From positions 1-36,477 of the forward strand of contig JAAFHL010000006.1 in assembly GCA_013298365.1 (NCBI GenBank): a stretch of 36,477 nt of DNA, given 5' to 3'. The notes under the pieces are model-generated. The model searched no databases, was not told where the DNA came from, and was given only the letters and a program-made list of their open reading frames with translations. Every line of letters starts with the position of its first letter. Position 1 is the stretch's first letter. Of this stretch, positions 15,878 through 24,027 are shown piece after piece. This stretch comes from Bacteroidota bacterium. GTDB taxonomy: Bacteria > Bacteroidota > Bacteroidia > J057. The position numbers and the translations under genes are program-made.

Positions 15878-18298
15878 TTAAAAATGAACCGAATAACTTA
15901 CCGAAGGAATCCACATCATAAAACTATATTCTTTCAGCTTGGAAACCCATTGAAAATCGCCGGGCTTAACAGGCGTATAACCTCGGTCTAAATATAAATA
16001 GTAGGGATTTCTTCTGCCATATAGATTGTAAATACCATACGCCCATGTTCGCTCCGATTTGAGTTTTTTCTTGGTCGTTTGATAGGAAATGTCTAATTTA
16101 TGAAAAGGACGTAAGGTGAAATTATTTCGCCCTGCACCATAACCTGCTACATATCCTGCTTGATAGTTCGGTCCATAAAATAGAAAATTGTCATAACTTC
16201 CTGCATAGAAATTCAGTGAGCTTGGCACATTGTAGATTTCGGTGGGCAAAGTCGTTTTGTAGCCCGAAACAAAGACCCATGTGAGGGAAATATTGCGGGT
16301 AGGCTTGCCCAATTCTCTCGAAACATAGACAGAAACATTGTGTCTGCGGTCGTAGCGAAAAGGATAGGTTTTGCCGTCATTGATGTCGGCAAAGGTGCGT
16401 TGATTCCATGCCAAAGTATAACTAAACCAGCCATTCCATTTGCCTTCGGGCTTGTGTGCAAAAAATTCAAGTCCATAAGCAAGTCCTCTGCCCGAACTTA
16501 TTTTGTCTTGCCAATTATCGGCACTTGGCGCAGCCGTTGCCGCATCTTTATAGTCTATGACATTGTGCAGGGTTTTGTAGTAGCCTTCCAAAGACAAATA
16601 CCAAGATTTTGCAATATCTTTATAAACACCTAATACATATTGATGCGAATAGGCGGTAGGCACTTTTTCGGTAGCAGGCACCCACACATCATTTGGCAAG
16701 CCGATGCCATTGCTAGAAAGTAGATGCAAATATTGATAAATAAGCGAATATGAGCCTTTTATCGAAAAATTATCAGAAAGTAAATACCTAATATTGTAAC
16801 GAGGCTGTACCGAAAAACGGTTTATGCCTTCGCTTGTCCAATATTCTGCCCGCAAACCGCCACTCATTGCGAGTTTTGCCGAAACATTGTACTCATCTTG
16901 CACATAAAAAGCGTGTGTGTAACTCCGAAATGTCTCTCTTTGATAAGTACTATCTAACACAATAGAGTCGTTTCCTTCTAAAGCGGTGAAACTATATGCA
17001 GGTAAAAAACGCTTATAGGTTTCTTCCATGCCTATTTTGATGCTGTGTTTGGGGCTTGGAAAATAGGAAAGCGATTGTTTGCCAATATAATCTGCCACAT
17101 TTGCCAAAAAATCTATGCTTCCACCTGAAACAAACCTATTTCTGTTCAAATTTCTTGCCTCAAAATGTGTATTATAATTGTATTGTGTATAACCCGCTAT
17201 TACATTCGCAAAAAGCTTATGATTTATCATACGTTGATAGCGGATAGAACCTGTAATATTGCCCCATGTCAAACGATTGCTACCCTTAGAGGTAAGCGTA
17301 TCACTTATTTTTGAGGTAACATTTGTGGCAAATTTGTCATTTCCCATATAAAAACTCACATATATACGGTCTTTGGGCGAAAGTATGACATTTGTTTTGA
17401 CGATAGCATCATAAAAATTGTAGCCTACTGAACCTATGCCGCCTTCTTGCAAAAAACGTATTCTCGTTGCAGGGCGAATAAAGGCATCTATAAATGACCT
17501 TCGGACAGAAATAAAACAAGAAATTTTGTCTTTGAGAATAGGTCCTTCTACGGAAATGCCTGACGAAACAAAGCCGATATGTGCATGTTTTTGCCACGAT
17601 TTCATGTTGCCTTCTTTGGTTTGCAAGTTGATAACAGAAGAAAGTCGCCCACCATATTCGGGGGCAAAACCGCCTTTGATAAGTTCTACACTTTTGATGG
17701 CATCGGGTGAAAACAAGGAAAAGAAACCAAATAAATGCGTTACATTATAAACAGGCATTTCGTCTAATAACACAAGATTTTGGTCGGGACTGCCGCCTCT
17801 CACATACAAACCTGCTGTGCCTTCTTGTCCAAACTGTACCCCTGGCAGCAGTTGTAAGGCTTTCATCACATCGGGTTCGCCTAATACAGAAGGCATTTTT
17901 TGGATTTGCTGAATGGGAATTCTGATGCTACTTGTGCCTGTGTATTGCGCATTTCGGGTGGCATTATCCACAATTTTTACGGTATCTGTATGGCTATTTT
18001 CCAACGCCAATGAAACGGGCAACTGTATATTTTGCTGCAAATCTATGGCGTAGTATTTTGTGGCATAGCCAATGCTTGCAAAGGACAATACATGCTTACC
18101 TTTGGACAAAGACAAGCTATAAAAGCCGTAGTCATTTGACAAAATGCCTGCTTTTGTCAAGGTGTCAGAAATGGCTACATAGCTTAGGGTTTCGCCTGAT
18201 AATGAATCGCTTATGCTGCCCGAAATAGTAGCTTGATTTTGGGAAAATAATGCCCCAAAATAGCAGGATAGCAAGAAAATAAAAATGTGTTTTTGCAT
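15878..18298 (-). CDS. TonB-dependent outer-membrane receptor (DUF4249-associated)
   Basis: An 806-aa receptor with a signal peptide (MQKHIFIFLLSCYFGALFS) and a carboxypeptidase-regulatory-like domain (about 22-105). A plug domain (about 125-235, with PSVLGEPDVMKALQLLPG, GLYVRGGSPDQNLVLLDE and FAPEYGGRLSSVI) precedes a beta-barrel that ends in aromatic WIPSVSYSVHF. It should take up a large substrate across the outer membrane using TonB energy; the ligand cannot be told. The DUF4249 gene directly upstream on the same strand is its usual partner in Bacteroidota. It is separated from that gene by hairpin repeats at 18312-18463. Confidence 0.92.
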   Translation of the reverse strand: MQKHIFIFLLSCYFGALFSQNQATISGSISDSLSGETLSYVAISDTLTKAGILSNDYGFYSLSLSKGKHVLSFASIGYATKYYAIDLQQNIQLPVSLALENSHTDTVKIVDNATRNAQYTGTSSIRIPIQQIQKMPSVLGEPDVMKALQLLPGVQFGQEGTAGLYVRGGSPDQNLVLLDEMPVYNVTHLFGFFSLFSPDAIKSVELIKGGFAPEYGGRLSSVINLQTKEGNMKSWQKHAHIGFVSSGISVEGPILKDKISCFISVRRSFIDAFIRPATRIRFLQEGGIGSVGYNFYDAIVKTNVILSPKDRIYVSFYMGNDKFATNVTSKISDTLTSKGSNRLTWGNITGSIRYQRMINHKLFANVIAGYTQYNYNTHFEARNLNRNRFVSGGSIDFLANVADYIGKQSLSYFPSPKHSIKIGMEETYKRFLPAYSFTALEGNDSIVLDSTYQRETFRSYTHAFYVQDEYNVSAKLAMSGGLRAEYWTSEGINRFSVQPRYNIRYLLSDNFSIKGSYSLIYQYLHLLSSNGIGLPNDVWVPATEKVPTAYSHQYVLGVYKDIAKSWYLSLEGYYKTLHNVIDYKDAATAAPSADNWQDKISSGRGLAYGLEFFAHKPEGKWNGWFSYTLAWNQRTFADINDGKTYPFRYDRRHNVSVYVSRELGKPTRNISLTWVFVSGYKTTLPTEIYNVPSSLNFYAGSYDNFLFYGPNYQAGYVAGYGAGRNNFTLRPFHKLDISYQTTKKKLKSERTWAYGIYNLYGRRNPYYLYLDRGYTPVKPGDFQWVSKLKEYSFMMWIPSVSYSVHF

Positions 18299-18311
18299 AT
18301 TTTTGAAGAGA

Positions 18312-18463
18312 GCCGTTTCAAGGGTCTGCGACCGCTTGAAAGGCTGTAGAATTTATTTTTAGTATTTTGCAACTGCCGTTTCAAGGGTCTGCGACCGCTT
18401 GAAAGGCTGTAGAATTTATTTTTAAGGTTTTACAACCTTACGAACGGTCGCAGACCTTCGTAA
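18312..18463. repeat. REP-like hairpins: two identical 50-bp copies plus one variant
   Basis: 18312-18361 and 18375-18424 are identical 50-bp units (period 63). Each contains a hairpin with outer arms TTTCAAG/CTTGAAA and inner GGTC-TGC-GACC. A third hairpin at 18438-18463 has the same inner core in inverted orientation (GGTC-GCA-GACC) but outer arms TTACGAA/TTCGTAA, so both arms changed together and pairing is kept. The block fills the gap between the DUF4249 gene and the TonB receptor gene. It looks like a REP-type element and could weaken or process the shared transcript. Confidence 0.85.
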
Positions 18464-18475
18464 CGGTTGCTAAGC

Positions 18476-19414
18476 CTAATACTCAATTTCGCCTTTAAAT
18501 ATCAACACCTGTTTTACCGTATATCCTGCAAAAATCCCTCTGCCGCCTTTCACATTGCTATAAACATTGGAATATATGGCAAAGGGGTCTGTGAAATTCT
18601 TTGCTTGTATATAATAGGACGAAATGAAGCGATACATTTCGGGGCTTACATTTTGGAAATCTGCGTAGTATTCTATATAGTTGTGACGAAAAGGAGGGTT
18701 ATTACAAACACTCTTCATATCATATTTAGTTCCATCATTGTCATACATAGATAATGAATAAGATTTGCCCTCTATTTTTTCATCATTAAAAAGAATATAC
18801 CAAATTTTCTTACTAATAGGGTCTATAATAGGGTCATTTCCTGCGACAAAATTACGGCGGCGGTCAGGATATAGCCAATTTATATTGCTACAACTATCAT
18901 AATAATAAAACGACAAATAATAAAAATTCCCTTCTCCTTTGGGTTCTATAAAATCTATATGCAAAGGATATACAGAATATACGCCAATAAACGGGTCTGT
19001 GGTCGGAATCGCATTATTCCAATCTACTCCCGCCCCTGTTACATGTACCACACTATCAGGCACATAGCTTTCTGCGGCTGCGGGAGGATAGCCTTCTGCA
19101 CTTACTTGTATCTTATATTTTTTGCCTTGTTTAGGCTTTTCATTCAAGGTATAATTTCCTTTTCCAATATGCTGCAATTTTCCGATAGAAACACCTTCTT
19201 CCCATATTTCCACTGTCGCAGCCTCAAAACCTGGCAAAACAGGGGTAGGATTATCTACCTTGTCGGGTACGCTTACTTGCACTCTCCATATAGAATCGGG
19301 ACAAAAAAAGCTGTTGATTATCAGGATTTTGTTGGCTTCAGGCAAAGCAATTTCGGTTACTTGCGTGCAAGAAAGTAAGAAGAGGAGAAAGATATAGAAA
19401 ATATGTTTTTGCAT
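18476..19414 (-). CDS. DUF4249 outer-membrane lipoprotein
   Basis: A 312-aa lipoprotein. The signal peptide MQKHIFYIFLLFLLS ends at a lipobox cysteine (C16), and the mature protein begins TQVTEIALPE, followed by ILIINSFFCPDSIWRVQVSVP, the hallmark opening of DUF4249. A beta-sandwich carboxypeptidase-regulatory-like stretch (about 65-115) follows. The ATG at 19414 is chosen because it starts the signal peptide; the frame runs further upstream without support. DUF4249 proteins are commonly encoded next to this TonB receptor class and are probably surface-exposed partners in uptake. Its signal peptide is nearly the same as the receptor's. Confidence 0.88.
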   Translation of the reverse strand: MQKHIFYIFLLFLLSCTQVTEIALPEANKILIINSFFCPDSIWRVQVSVPDKVDNPTPVLPGFEAATVEIWEEGVSIGKLQHIGKGNYTLNEKPKQGKKYKIQVSAEGYPPAAAESYVPDSVVHVTGAGVDWNNAIPTTDPFIGVYSVYPLHIDFIEPKGEGNFYYLSFYYYDSCSNINWLYPDRRRNFVAGNDPIIDPISKKIWYILFNDEKIEGKSYSLSMYDNDGTKYDMKSVCNNPPFRHNYIEYYADFQNVSPEMYRFISSYYIQAKNFTDPFAIYSNVYSNVKGGRGIFAGYTVKQVLIFKGEIEY

Positions 19415-19429
19415 GTTGAGACTAAGATG

Positions 19430-19457
19430 CGTCAAACGGAGTTGAATCCGTTTGACG
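19430..19457. repeat. 11-bp hairpin between lipoprotein and DUF4249 genes
   Basis: CGTCAAACGGA (19430-19440) pairs perfectly with TCCGTTTGACG (19447-19457) around a 6-nt loop. It lies 24 bp after the stop of the upstream lipoprotein gene and 16 bp before the DUF4249 start. No U-run is seen; it may be an attenuator or RNA-processing hairpin. Confidence 0.7.
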
Positions 19458-19481
19458 ATTTGTGTTTTTACAATGATAAAA

Positions 19482-20531
19482 TTAATACAGTTGTTTAGCT
19501 CCACCAGACATCCAACCGTTACAGGTTGTTATCGCATTTACCGTAGCATCTATACATATTTCTTGCCAAGTCTGTGGTCCTAATGGAAACACAGGCAAAG
19601 AAGTAGCCCCTGAAAAATTGCTACAAACAATAAATGTTGCATTATTATTTACCGTACTTTTGGTAGTGAAAGGAATGGTATAGTTAAAAAGTGCAGGCGA
19701 AGCAGGACCACTTTCCATAGAACCCGAAAAACTGGTAGTAAGTGTAGTGGAAAAACCATACCATATTCCAAATGCGCCACGTTTGTAACTATTCATAGAA
19801 ATAGATAACTCATCAAATATAGGTTGCCCTGTACCGAAACTTGGCGCAGCTTGAAAGTTACCACATGAGGCTTTTAACTTGAAATCATGATTAGGGGTAT
19901 TACCTATTTTACAATCAACCCACTCCCTATTAGGGGTAATAGACGTAAAACCTGCACTCCCATAGAAAGCCCCTACATTGACATTAAGCGGCGTTTTACA
20001 AGTCGTAGCCGCTATTTTATTCGTAGCATTATCAGTAGTCGAAAGCATATCTTTGCTCCCTTTTGTGTAGTTTTGCATCACATTTCCGATTTTTACCATT
20101 CCTTTTACATTGCAAATATATGAAAGTAATGGATAAGTACAATTTTCTTCAAAAGTGCCATCATCTTCCATGATAATATAAGGGTGTTTTGCCCGCAATT
20201 CGGGGATTGTCATGCCATAGCCTTTTTCAGCAGAAGCCTCCGAATAGCGGCTAAATGCTTGATACGCACTTTGTAAAGAGCTAAAGCCCAATGATTTTTC
20301 CAAAGTTGTTCTATCTTCATTTGGCATATCGTGTAGATGATGCATAAAGACAAGCATATCCTTTTCGGTTTCAAACACAAGGTAGTCATTTTCTACATGA
20401 GGCATTTTCATTTCAGCCTCACTCACAGCATTAATGGGTTGTGTAACAGCAGGTTTTACAGCTACCCGATTGCAGCCTACTGCCAAAAGCAATACGCACA
20501 TAAAAGCAAAAGAAAAACGAATTAGTTTCAT
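19482..20531 (-). CDS. Lipoprotein of unknown function
   Basis: A 349-aa predicted lipoprotein. The signal peptide MKLIRFSFAFMCVLLLAVG leads to a cysteine at residue 20. The next part (about 40-110) contains NDYLVFETEKDMLVFMHHLHDM and LEKSLGFSSLQSAYQAF, a pattern I loosely associate with DUF4848-type Bacteroidota lipoproteins, but I do not assign it. The C-terminal half is rich in Ser/Thr/Gly/Asn with several cysteines, consistent with a secreted beta-rich domain. The ATG at 20531 is preferred because it begins the lipoprotein signal. Upstream is a leader of about 165 nt with a hairpin and a strong promoter. It may form the first gene of the DUF4249-TonB receptor group. Confidence 0.75.
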   Translation of the reverse strand: MKLIRFSFAFMCVLLLAVGCNRVAVKPAVTQPINAVSEAEMKMPHVENDYLVFETEKDMLVFMHHLHDMPNEDRTTLEKSLGFSSLQSAYQAFSRYSEASAEKGYGMTIPELRAKHPYIIMEDDGTFEENCTYPLLSYICNVKGMVKIGNVMQNYTKGSKDMLSTTDNATNKIAATTCKTPLNVNVGAFYGSAGFTSITPNREWVDCKIGNTPNHDFKLKASCGNFQAAPSFGTGQPIFDELSISMNSYKRGAFGIWYGFSTTLTTSFSGSMESGPASPALFNYTIPFTTKSTVNNNATFIVCSNFSGATSLPVFPLGPQTWQEICIDATVNAITTCNGWMSGGAKQLY

Positions 20532-20939
20532 ACGTTTAAATGTAAAAATAAAAAATGAAGAAAACAAAAACATCTCCAACGTTTACGCGCGATAGGGCTG
20601 GGTGTTTTATATTTTGGCTATCTCATCTTTTGTGTTAAAAATGAGATGAATATTTAATGTTAGTAAATAGTGGCTTGTGTAGTTGTGTTACTACTTGTTT
20701 CGACAAAGGTATAGGGCTAATATGGATTTTACAAATTTTACCCCCCCCCATATTCATGTAGTTTTGTGTAATGATATTTGTGTTCTTATAACATTTCTAT
20801 TTGTGTAAAAAAAACGGTTCATTTCGTGATAAAAAATAGGGGAAAAGCGTTCTTCATTGTTATACATTAAATACATAATGGCTACGATTTGGAAAATCGC
20901 AGTTATAAAAGACTATTCACAATTTAGCTAAAAAGAAAA
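20532..20939. other. 408-bp gene-free region with leader, promoter and C9 tract
   Basis: No gene is visible. From the lipoprotein start outward, the region holds a hairpin with arms 20620-20631 and 20637-20647 (ATCTCAT/ATGAGAT plus an A/T extension, one bulged base). Beyond it are the promoter at 20704-20734 and a run of nine C at 20741-20749. A short palindrome around 20883-20900 (CGATTT/AAATCG) and the 28-bp dispersed repeat at 20929-20956 complete it. The leader between promoter and start is unusually long for this window. Confidence 0.7.
20704..20734 (-). promoter_or_regulatory. Bacteroidota-type promoter for the lipoprotein gene
   Basis: On the minus strand TTG (complement of 20732-20734) is followed after 20 nt by TACCTTTG (complement of 20704-20711). 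A G9 tract lies 6 bp upstream of the -33 element on the same strand, and the transcript would have a leader of about 165 nt. Confidence 0.7.
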
Positions 20940-20956
20940 TTAAATCTCATTTTTTT
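20929..20956. repeat. 28-bp dispersed direct repeat, copy B
   Basis: Identical to 14901-14928. This copy includes the last codons and stop of the MarR-type gene, so here the sequence is partly coding, whereas copy A is intergenic. Confidence 0.75.
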
Positions 20957-21602
20957 CTAAATTTTGCGTAATTTCTTCCCAATTTTTTTCCTTATTTTGG
21001 CGATACATCTGTGTATGTGTGCCATTCAATTTGGAAAGAATCGCCAAAAGACTCGTTTTTTCCGAAGTAGAAAGCATATCAAAAGACATGTTTCCTACTT
21101 GTGCCATGTTTTGAAGGGCAAGCCAAATCATTTTGTTGCCTTCGGCGGTCAAACAAATGCGTTTTGTTCTTTTATCTTTTTCATCGGTCATTTCTTCTAC
21201 TAAACCCGCTTTGCACAGGCGGCGCAGCATTTCTACCCCTGTTGTCATTTCGGTCAGTGTCATTGCCATCAATTCGCTTTTTGAGGGTTTACCCAATTCT
21301 TTTATGCCCATCAATAATCCAAATTCTTCGGCAGAATGAATTGCCAAGTTTTCAAAGGCTTTTTTGGTGTAAAATCGGGCAAAACGTCCCATTCTGCCCA
21401 ATAATGCGCCAATTTGCCCATTCATTGTCCATTTATTTTCAGGTATCTGTGTCTCAAAATTTTCCATTTCTTCTCCAAAATGACGACTTTTGCCTGTTTT
21501 CTGTACAAGCCATGCCGCAAACTCGTGCATACTTTCGGTCTGCATTTCCGTTTCAAATTGTTCAAAATGCTGAATAAGCTGCGAAATCTGTTTATATTTC
21601 AT
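20940..21602 (-). CDS. MarR-family transcriptional regulator
   Basis: A 220-aa regulator. The winged helix-turn-helix lies in the middle to C-terminal part: a helix around EFGLLMGIKELGKPSKSELM, recognition region TEMTTGVEMLRRLCKAGLV, and wing EEMTDEKDKRTKRICLTAEG. These are the standard MarR features. The ATG at 21602 (MKYKQISQLI) is chosen; the frame upstream runs through the promoter/operator. It is divergent from the ABC ATPase gene, with a 12-bp palindrome between them that may be its operator. It probably represses itself and the exporter genes and releases on binding a small molecule. It is longer than most MarR proteins because of an N-terminal helical part. Confidence 0.88.
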   Translation of the reverse strand: MKYKQISQLIQHFEQFETEMQTESMHEFAAWLVQKTGKSRHFGEEMENFETQIPENKWTMNGQIGALLGRMGRFARFYTKKAFENLAIHSAEEFGLLMGIKELGKPSKSELMAMTLTEMTTGVEMLRRLCKAGLVEEMTDEKDKRTKRICLTAEGNKMIWLALQNMAQVGNMSFDMLSTSEKTSLLAILSKLNGTHTQMYRQNKEKNWEEITQNLEKNEI

Positions 21603-21646
21603 GTATAAAGGCGGTTTATGAAAATCAATAGAACAAAAATGTAGTT

Positions 21647-21658
21647 TTCTGTACAGAA
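21647..21658. promoter_or_regulatory. Candidate MarR operator
   Basis: The perfect palindrome TTCTGTACAGAA sits in the 109-bp divergent region between the MarR-type gene and the ABC ATPase gene. On the minus strand it lies just upstream of TACATTTTTG (complement of 21634-21643), a plausible -7 element for the regulator gene, so binding there would block the promoter. The gene pairing suggests autoregulation; no binding data exist here. Confidence 0.5.
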
Positions 21659-21711
21659 CCGTAACAAATAGATAGCTTTTTTGTTTCAATTAAAAATCAA
21701 TCATTATTTAT

Positions 21712-22401
21712 ATGCGAACAATAGCCGAAGTACAAGCTGCAAATAAAATCTATAAAAGTGGTGATACGCAAATTACTGCATTAGATACGACCACTTTGGA
21801 GATAAAAACAGGCGAATTAATGCTGATTATTGGTCCTTCGGGCTCAGGAAAAACGACTTTATTATCATTGTTGGGCTGTGTTATTTATCCCACATCAGGT
21901 AAGATTATTATCAATGGCATAGATACAAATACCCTTAATGCTAGTAAGATGGCACGCTTGCGTTTGGAAAATATTGGTTTTGTGTTTCAATCTTTCAACC
22001 TTATTGCCCCTTTGACGGCAATCGAGAATGTTATGTTTCCGCTTAAACTTTTGGGGGTAGGGAATAGTGAAGCAAACAAAAGGGCATTGGCGGCGTTAGA
22101 ACGTGTGAGCATGGCGGACAAACGCAAAAATCTTCCTCGTGAACTTTCGGGTGGGCAGCAGCAAAGGGTTTCGATTGCAAGGGCTTTGGTTACGAATCCA
22201 CCTATTTTGTTGTGTGATGAACCTACGGCTTCTTTGGACACAAAATCGGTAGGTGTTGTTATGGATGAACTTGTGCAACTTTCTAAGCAAGATAAAGCCG
22301 TTGTGATTGTAACCCATGATTATCGTTTGAAAGAATATGCGAACAAAACGGTGGAAGTAGAAAATGGGAAAGTGAGCATGAATGCTTCGTTTTTGCATTA
22401 A
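21712..22401 (+). CDS. DevA/MacB-type ABC transporter ATP-binding protein
   Basis: A 229-aa ATPase of the MacB/LolD/DevA class. It shows Walker A GPSGSGKTT (from about residue 43), Q-loop VFQSFNLI, signature LSGGQQQRVSIARAL, Walker B ILLCDEPTASLD, and H-loop VIVTHD. It powers an exporter whose permease is of the FtsX type. The membrane fusion gene follows after 38 bp, and a MarR-type regulator is divergent. No permease is in this operon; the DevC-like permease at 11608-12735 is the best candidate partner in the window. Confidence 0.92.
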   Translation: MRTIAEVQAANKIYKSGDTQITALDTTTLEIKTGELMLIIGPSGSGKTTLLSLLGCVIYPTSGKIIINGIDTNTLNASKMARLRLENIGFVFQSFNLIAPLTAIENVMFPLKLLGVGNSEANKRALAALERVSMADKRKNLPRELSGGQQQRVSIARALVTNPPILLCDEPTASLDTKSVGVVMDELVQLSKQDKAVVIVTHDYRLKEYANKTVEVENGKVSMNASFLH

Positions 22402-22439
22402 ATAAATTGTTAGGCTAATATTCAAATTTTCCGTTCTAA

Positions 22440-23528
22440 ATGAAAAAATATATCTTATTTTCAATTTTTCCTTTTTTGCTGGCTTGTGGTGGCAGCGAAA
22501 AAGACAAAAAAGCAGTCGATGAATTGGCTCGCAAGGATAGTGTGATGGCGAAAACATACAATATTGACCCCGAAAAAGCGATTGGGATTGGGCGTATTGA
22601 GCCAGAAACAAAAATTATTAAATTATATGCCGATGTAAGCGGCATTGTAGAGGAACTTTATATCAAGGCGGGCGTTGATGTCAAAAAAGGGCAGCAAATT
22701 TTGGCTTTGACGCATTCTTTGGAAGATGCGAAAACGGATAAAGTGCGTGCGCAAATTGCTGCGCAAGAGGTGCAGGTAAAATCGCAGCAAACACAAGTTG
22801 ATGCGCAAATGGTTCAAATTCAAACGCAGCAAACGCAAGTAGAAAATTTTGAGAAAGACATCGCAAAGGCAAGACTTGCCGTTCAGTTTGCACAGAAAAA
22901 TTTTGATAGAATTACCAAGGTATTTAAAGAAGGCGCAGACACACGCCAAAACTATGAAAATGCTGAAAATCAAGTGCAAACGGCACAGGCAGAGGTAGAA
23001 CGTTTGTTGGCACAGCAAAGTAATTTGCGTGCGCAAATCAACAATTTGAAGGCACAACAAGAAACTTTGCGTGCGCAAAAGAGCAATGCAAGTTCAAAAG
23101 TAGGTGAATTCAAAGCAGATGAAAGTTATGCACGTGTGGAGCGCGGCAAAAGAGATATGTATGCTTTTACTGATGGTAAAATGCTTTCTGTAGATATTAC
23201 GGTAGGCTCGTATATCAGCCCACAAGTGCCGATTGGCGACTTTGCACCTGCATCTCCTACAAATGTGGTAGCAGAAATAGATGAGCTTTTTGCAACAAAA
23301 GTGCAGGTAGGGCAATCCGCAGAGATTCGTTTGCAGGGAGCTACAGATGTTTTAGCTACGGGAAAAGTGATAGAAGTTGCGCCTTATTTGCGCCAAAAAT
23401 CACTGTTTTCAGATGAAATCGGCAAATTAGAAGATCGTAGAGTGAGAGAAGTGCGGGTGCGCTTAGACAATCCGCCTGCAAGTCTTTTGTATGGCACAAG
23501 GGTAGATTGTATCATAAAATTGAAATGA
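22440..23528 (+). CDS. HlyD/DevB-type membrane fusion lipoprotein
   Basis: A 362-aa periplasmic adaptor. The signal peptide MKKYILFSIFPFLLA is followed by a lipobox cysteine (C16). A biotinyl-lipoyl-like half motif (ADVSGIVEELYIKAGVDVKKGQQIL) is followed by a long coiled-coil hairpin (about 95-215). That hairpin is rich in Q/T/A with repeats such as VQVKSQQTQVDAQMVQIQ. The second lipoyl half and a beta-barrel domain complete it (SVDITVGSYISPQVPIGDF, VVAEIDELFATKVQVGQSAE). It would link the inner-membrane ATPase/permease with an outer-membrane factor. Co-transcription with the ATPase is likely. Being a lipoprotein it differs from the classical membrane-anchored DevB. Confidence 0.9.
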   Translation: MKKYILFSIFPFLLACGGSEKDKKAVDELARKDSVMAKTYNIDPEKAIGIGRIEPETKIIKLYADVSGIVEELYIKAGVDVKKGQQILALTHSLEDAKTDKVRAQIAAQEVQVKSQQTQVDAQMVQIQTQQTQVENFEKDIAKARLAVQFAQKNFDRITKVFKEGADTRQNYENAENQVQTAQAEVERLLAQQSNLRAQINNLKAQQETLRAQKSNASSKVGEFKADESYARVERGKRDMYAFTDGKMLSVDITVGSYISPQVPIGDFAPASPTNVVAEIDELFATKVQVGQSAEIRLQGATDVLATGKVIEVAPYLRQKSLFSDEIGKLEDRRVREVRVRLDNPPASLLYGTRVDCIIKLK

Positions 23529-23636
23529 ATAAATAATTAATTATTTGTTTGCTTTTCATAAAAAAGTCCTAAATTCGCAGCATATTTTTTCAATTACATT
23601 GATTTTTAACTTTATACAAAATATTTTTTCAGTATT

Positions 23637-24011
23637 ATGGAATATCCAAGTGATTTACTTTATACAAAAGACCATGAGTGGGTACGCATTGATGGCGATA
23701 TGGCAACCGTTGGCATTAGTGCTTTTGCGGCTGGCGAATTAGGCGACATCGTATATATAGATATTACTACATTGGGCGAGGAGTTAGAGGAACACGCAAT
23801 CTTTGGCTCAATTGAAGCGGTAAAAACGGTTTCTGATTTATTTATGCCTGTGTCAGGTATGATTAAAGAGGTGAATAGTGCAATCTCTGATAATCCAGAA
23901 GTAGTGAATACTGACCCATATGGCAAAGGCTGGATGGTAAAAGTGGCAATAAGTGGTACTACCGATGGCTTGATGAATGTTGATGAGTATCGCAAAATGA
24001 TAGGTTTGTAA
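23637..24011 (+). CDS. gcvH: Glycine cleavage system H protein
   Basis: A 124-aa lipoyl carrier of normal length. The lipoylated lysine is K63 in FGSIEAVKTVSDLF, and the surrounding pattern (YTKDHEWVRI at the start, GISAFAAGELGDIVYID, NPEVVNTDPYGKGWMVK) is diagnostic. It shuttles the aminomethyl group between the P, T and L proteins of the glycine cleavage complex. It stands alone here, followed by a terminator; gcvP and gcvT are elsewhere. Confidence 0.97.
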   Translation: MEYPSDLLYTKDHEWVRIDGDMATVGISAFAAGELGDIVYIDITTLGEELEEHAIFGSIEAVKTVSDLFMPVSGMIKEVNSAISDNPEVVNTDPYGKGWMVKVAISGTTDGLMNVDEYRKMIGL

Positions 24012-24027
24012 TTGCCGTCTCATAATT

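Noticed and set aside
18301-18475. CRISPR array
   Set aside because: Only two identical units plus an inverted variant, with internal hairpins, a 13-bp spacer and no cas genes; it fits REP-type elements instead.
20100-20130. Possible tRNA or small RNA genes anywhere in the window
   Set aside because: I looked through the intergenic gaps for tRNA-like cloverleaf and CCA ends and found none; the palindromes present do not fit tRNA structure.
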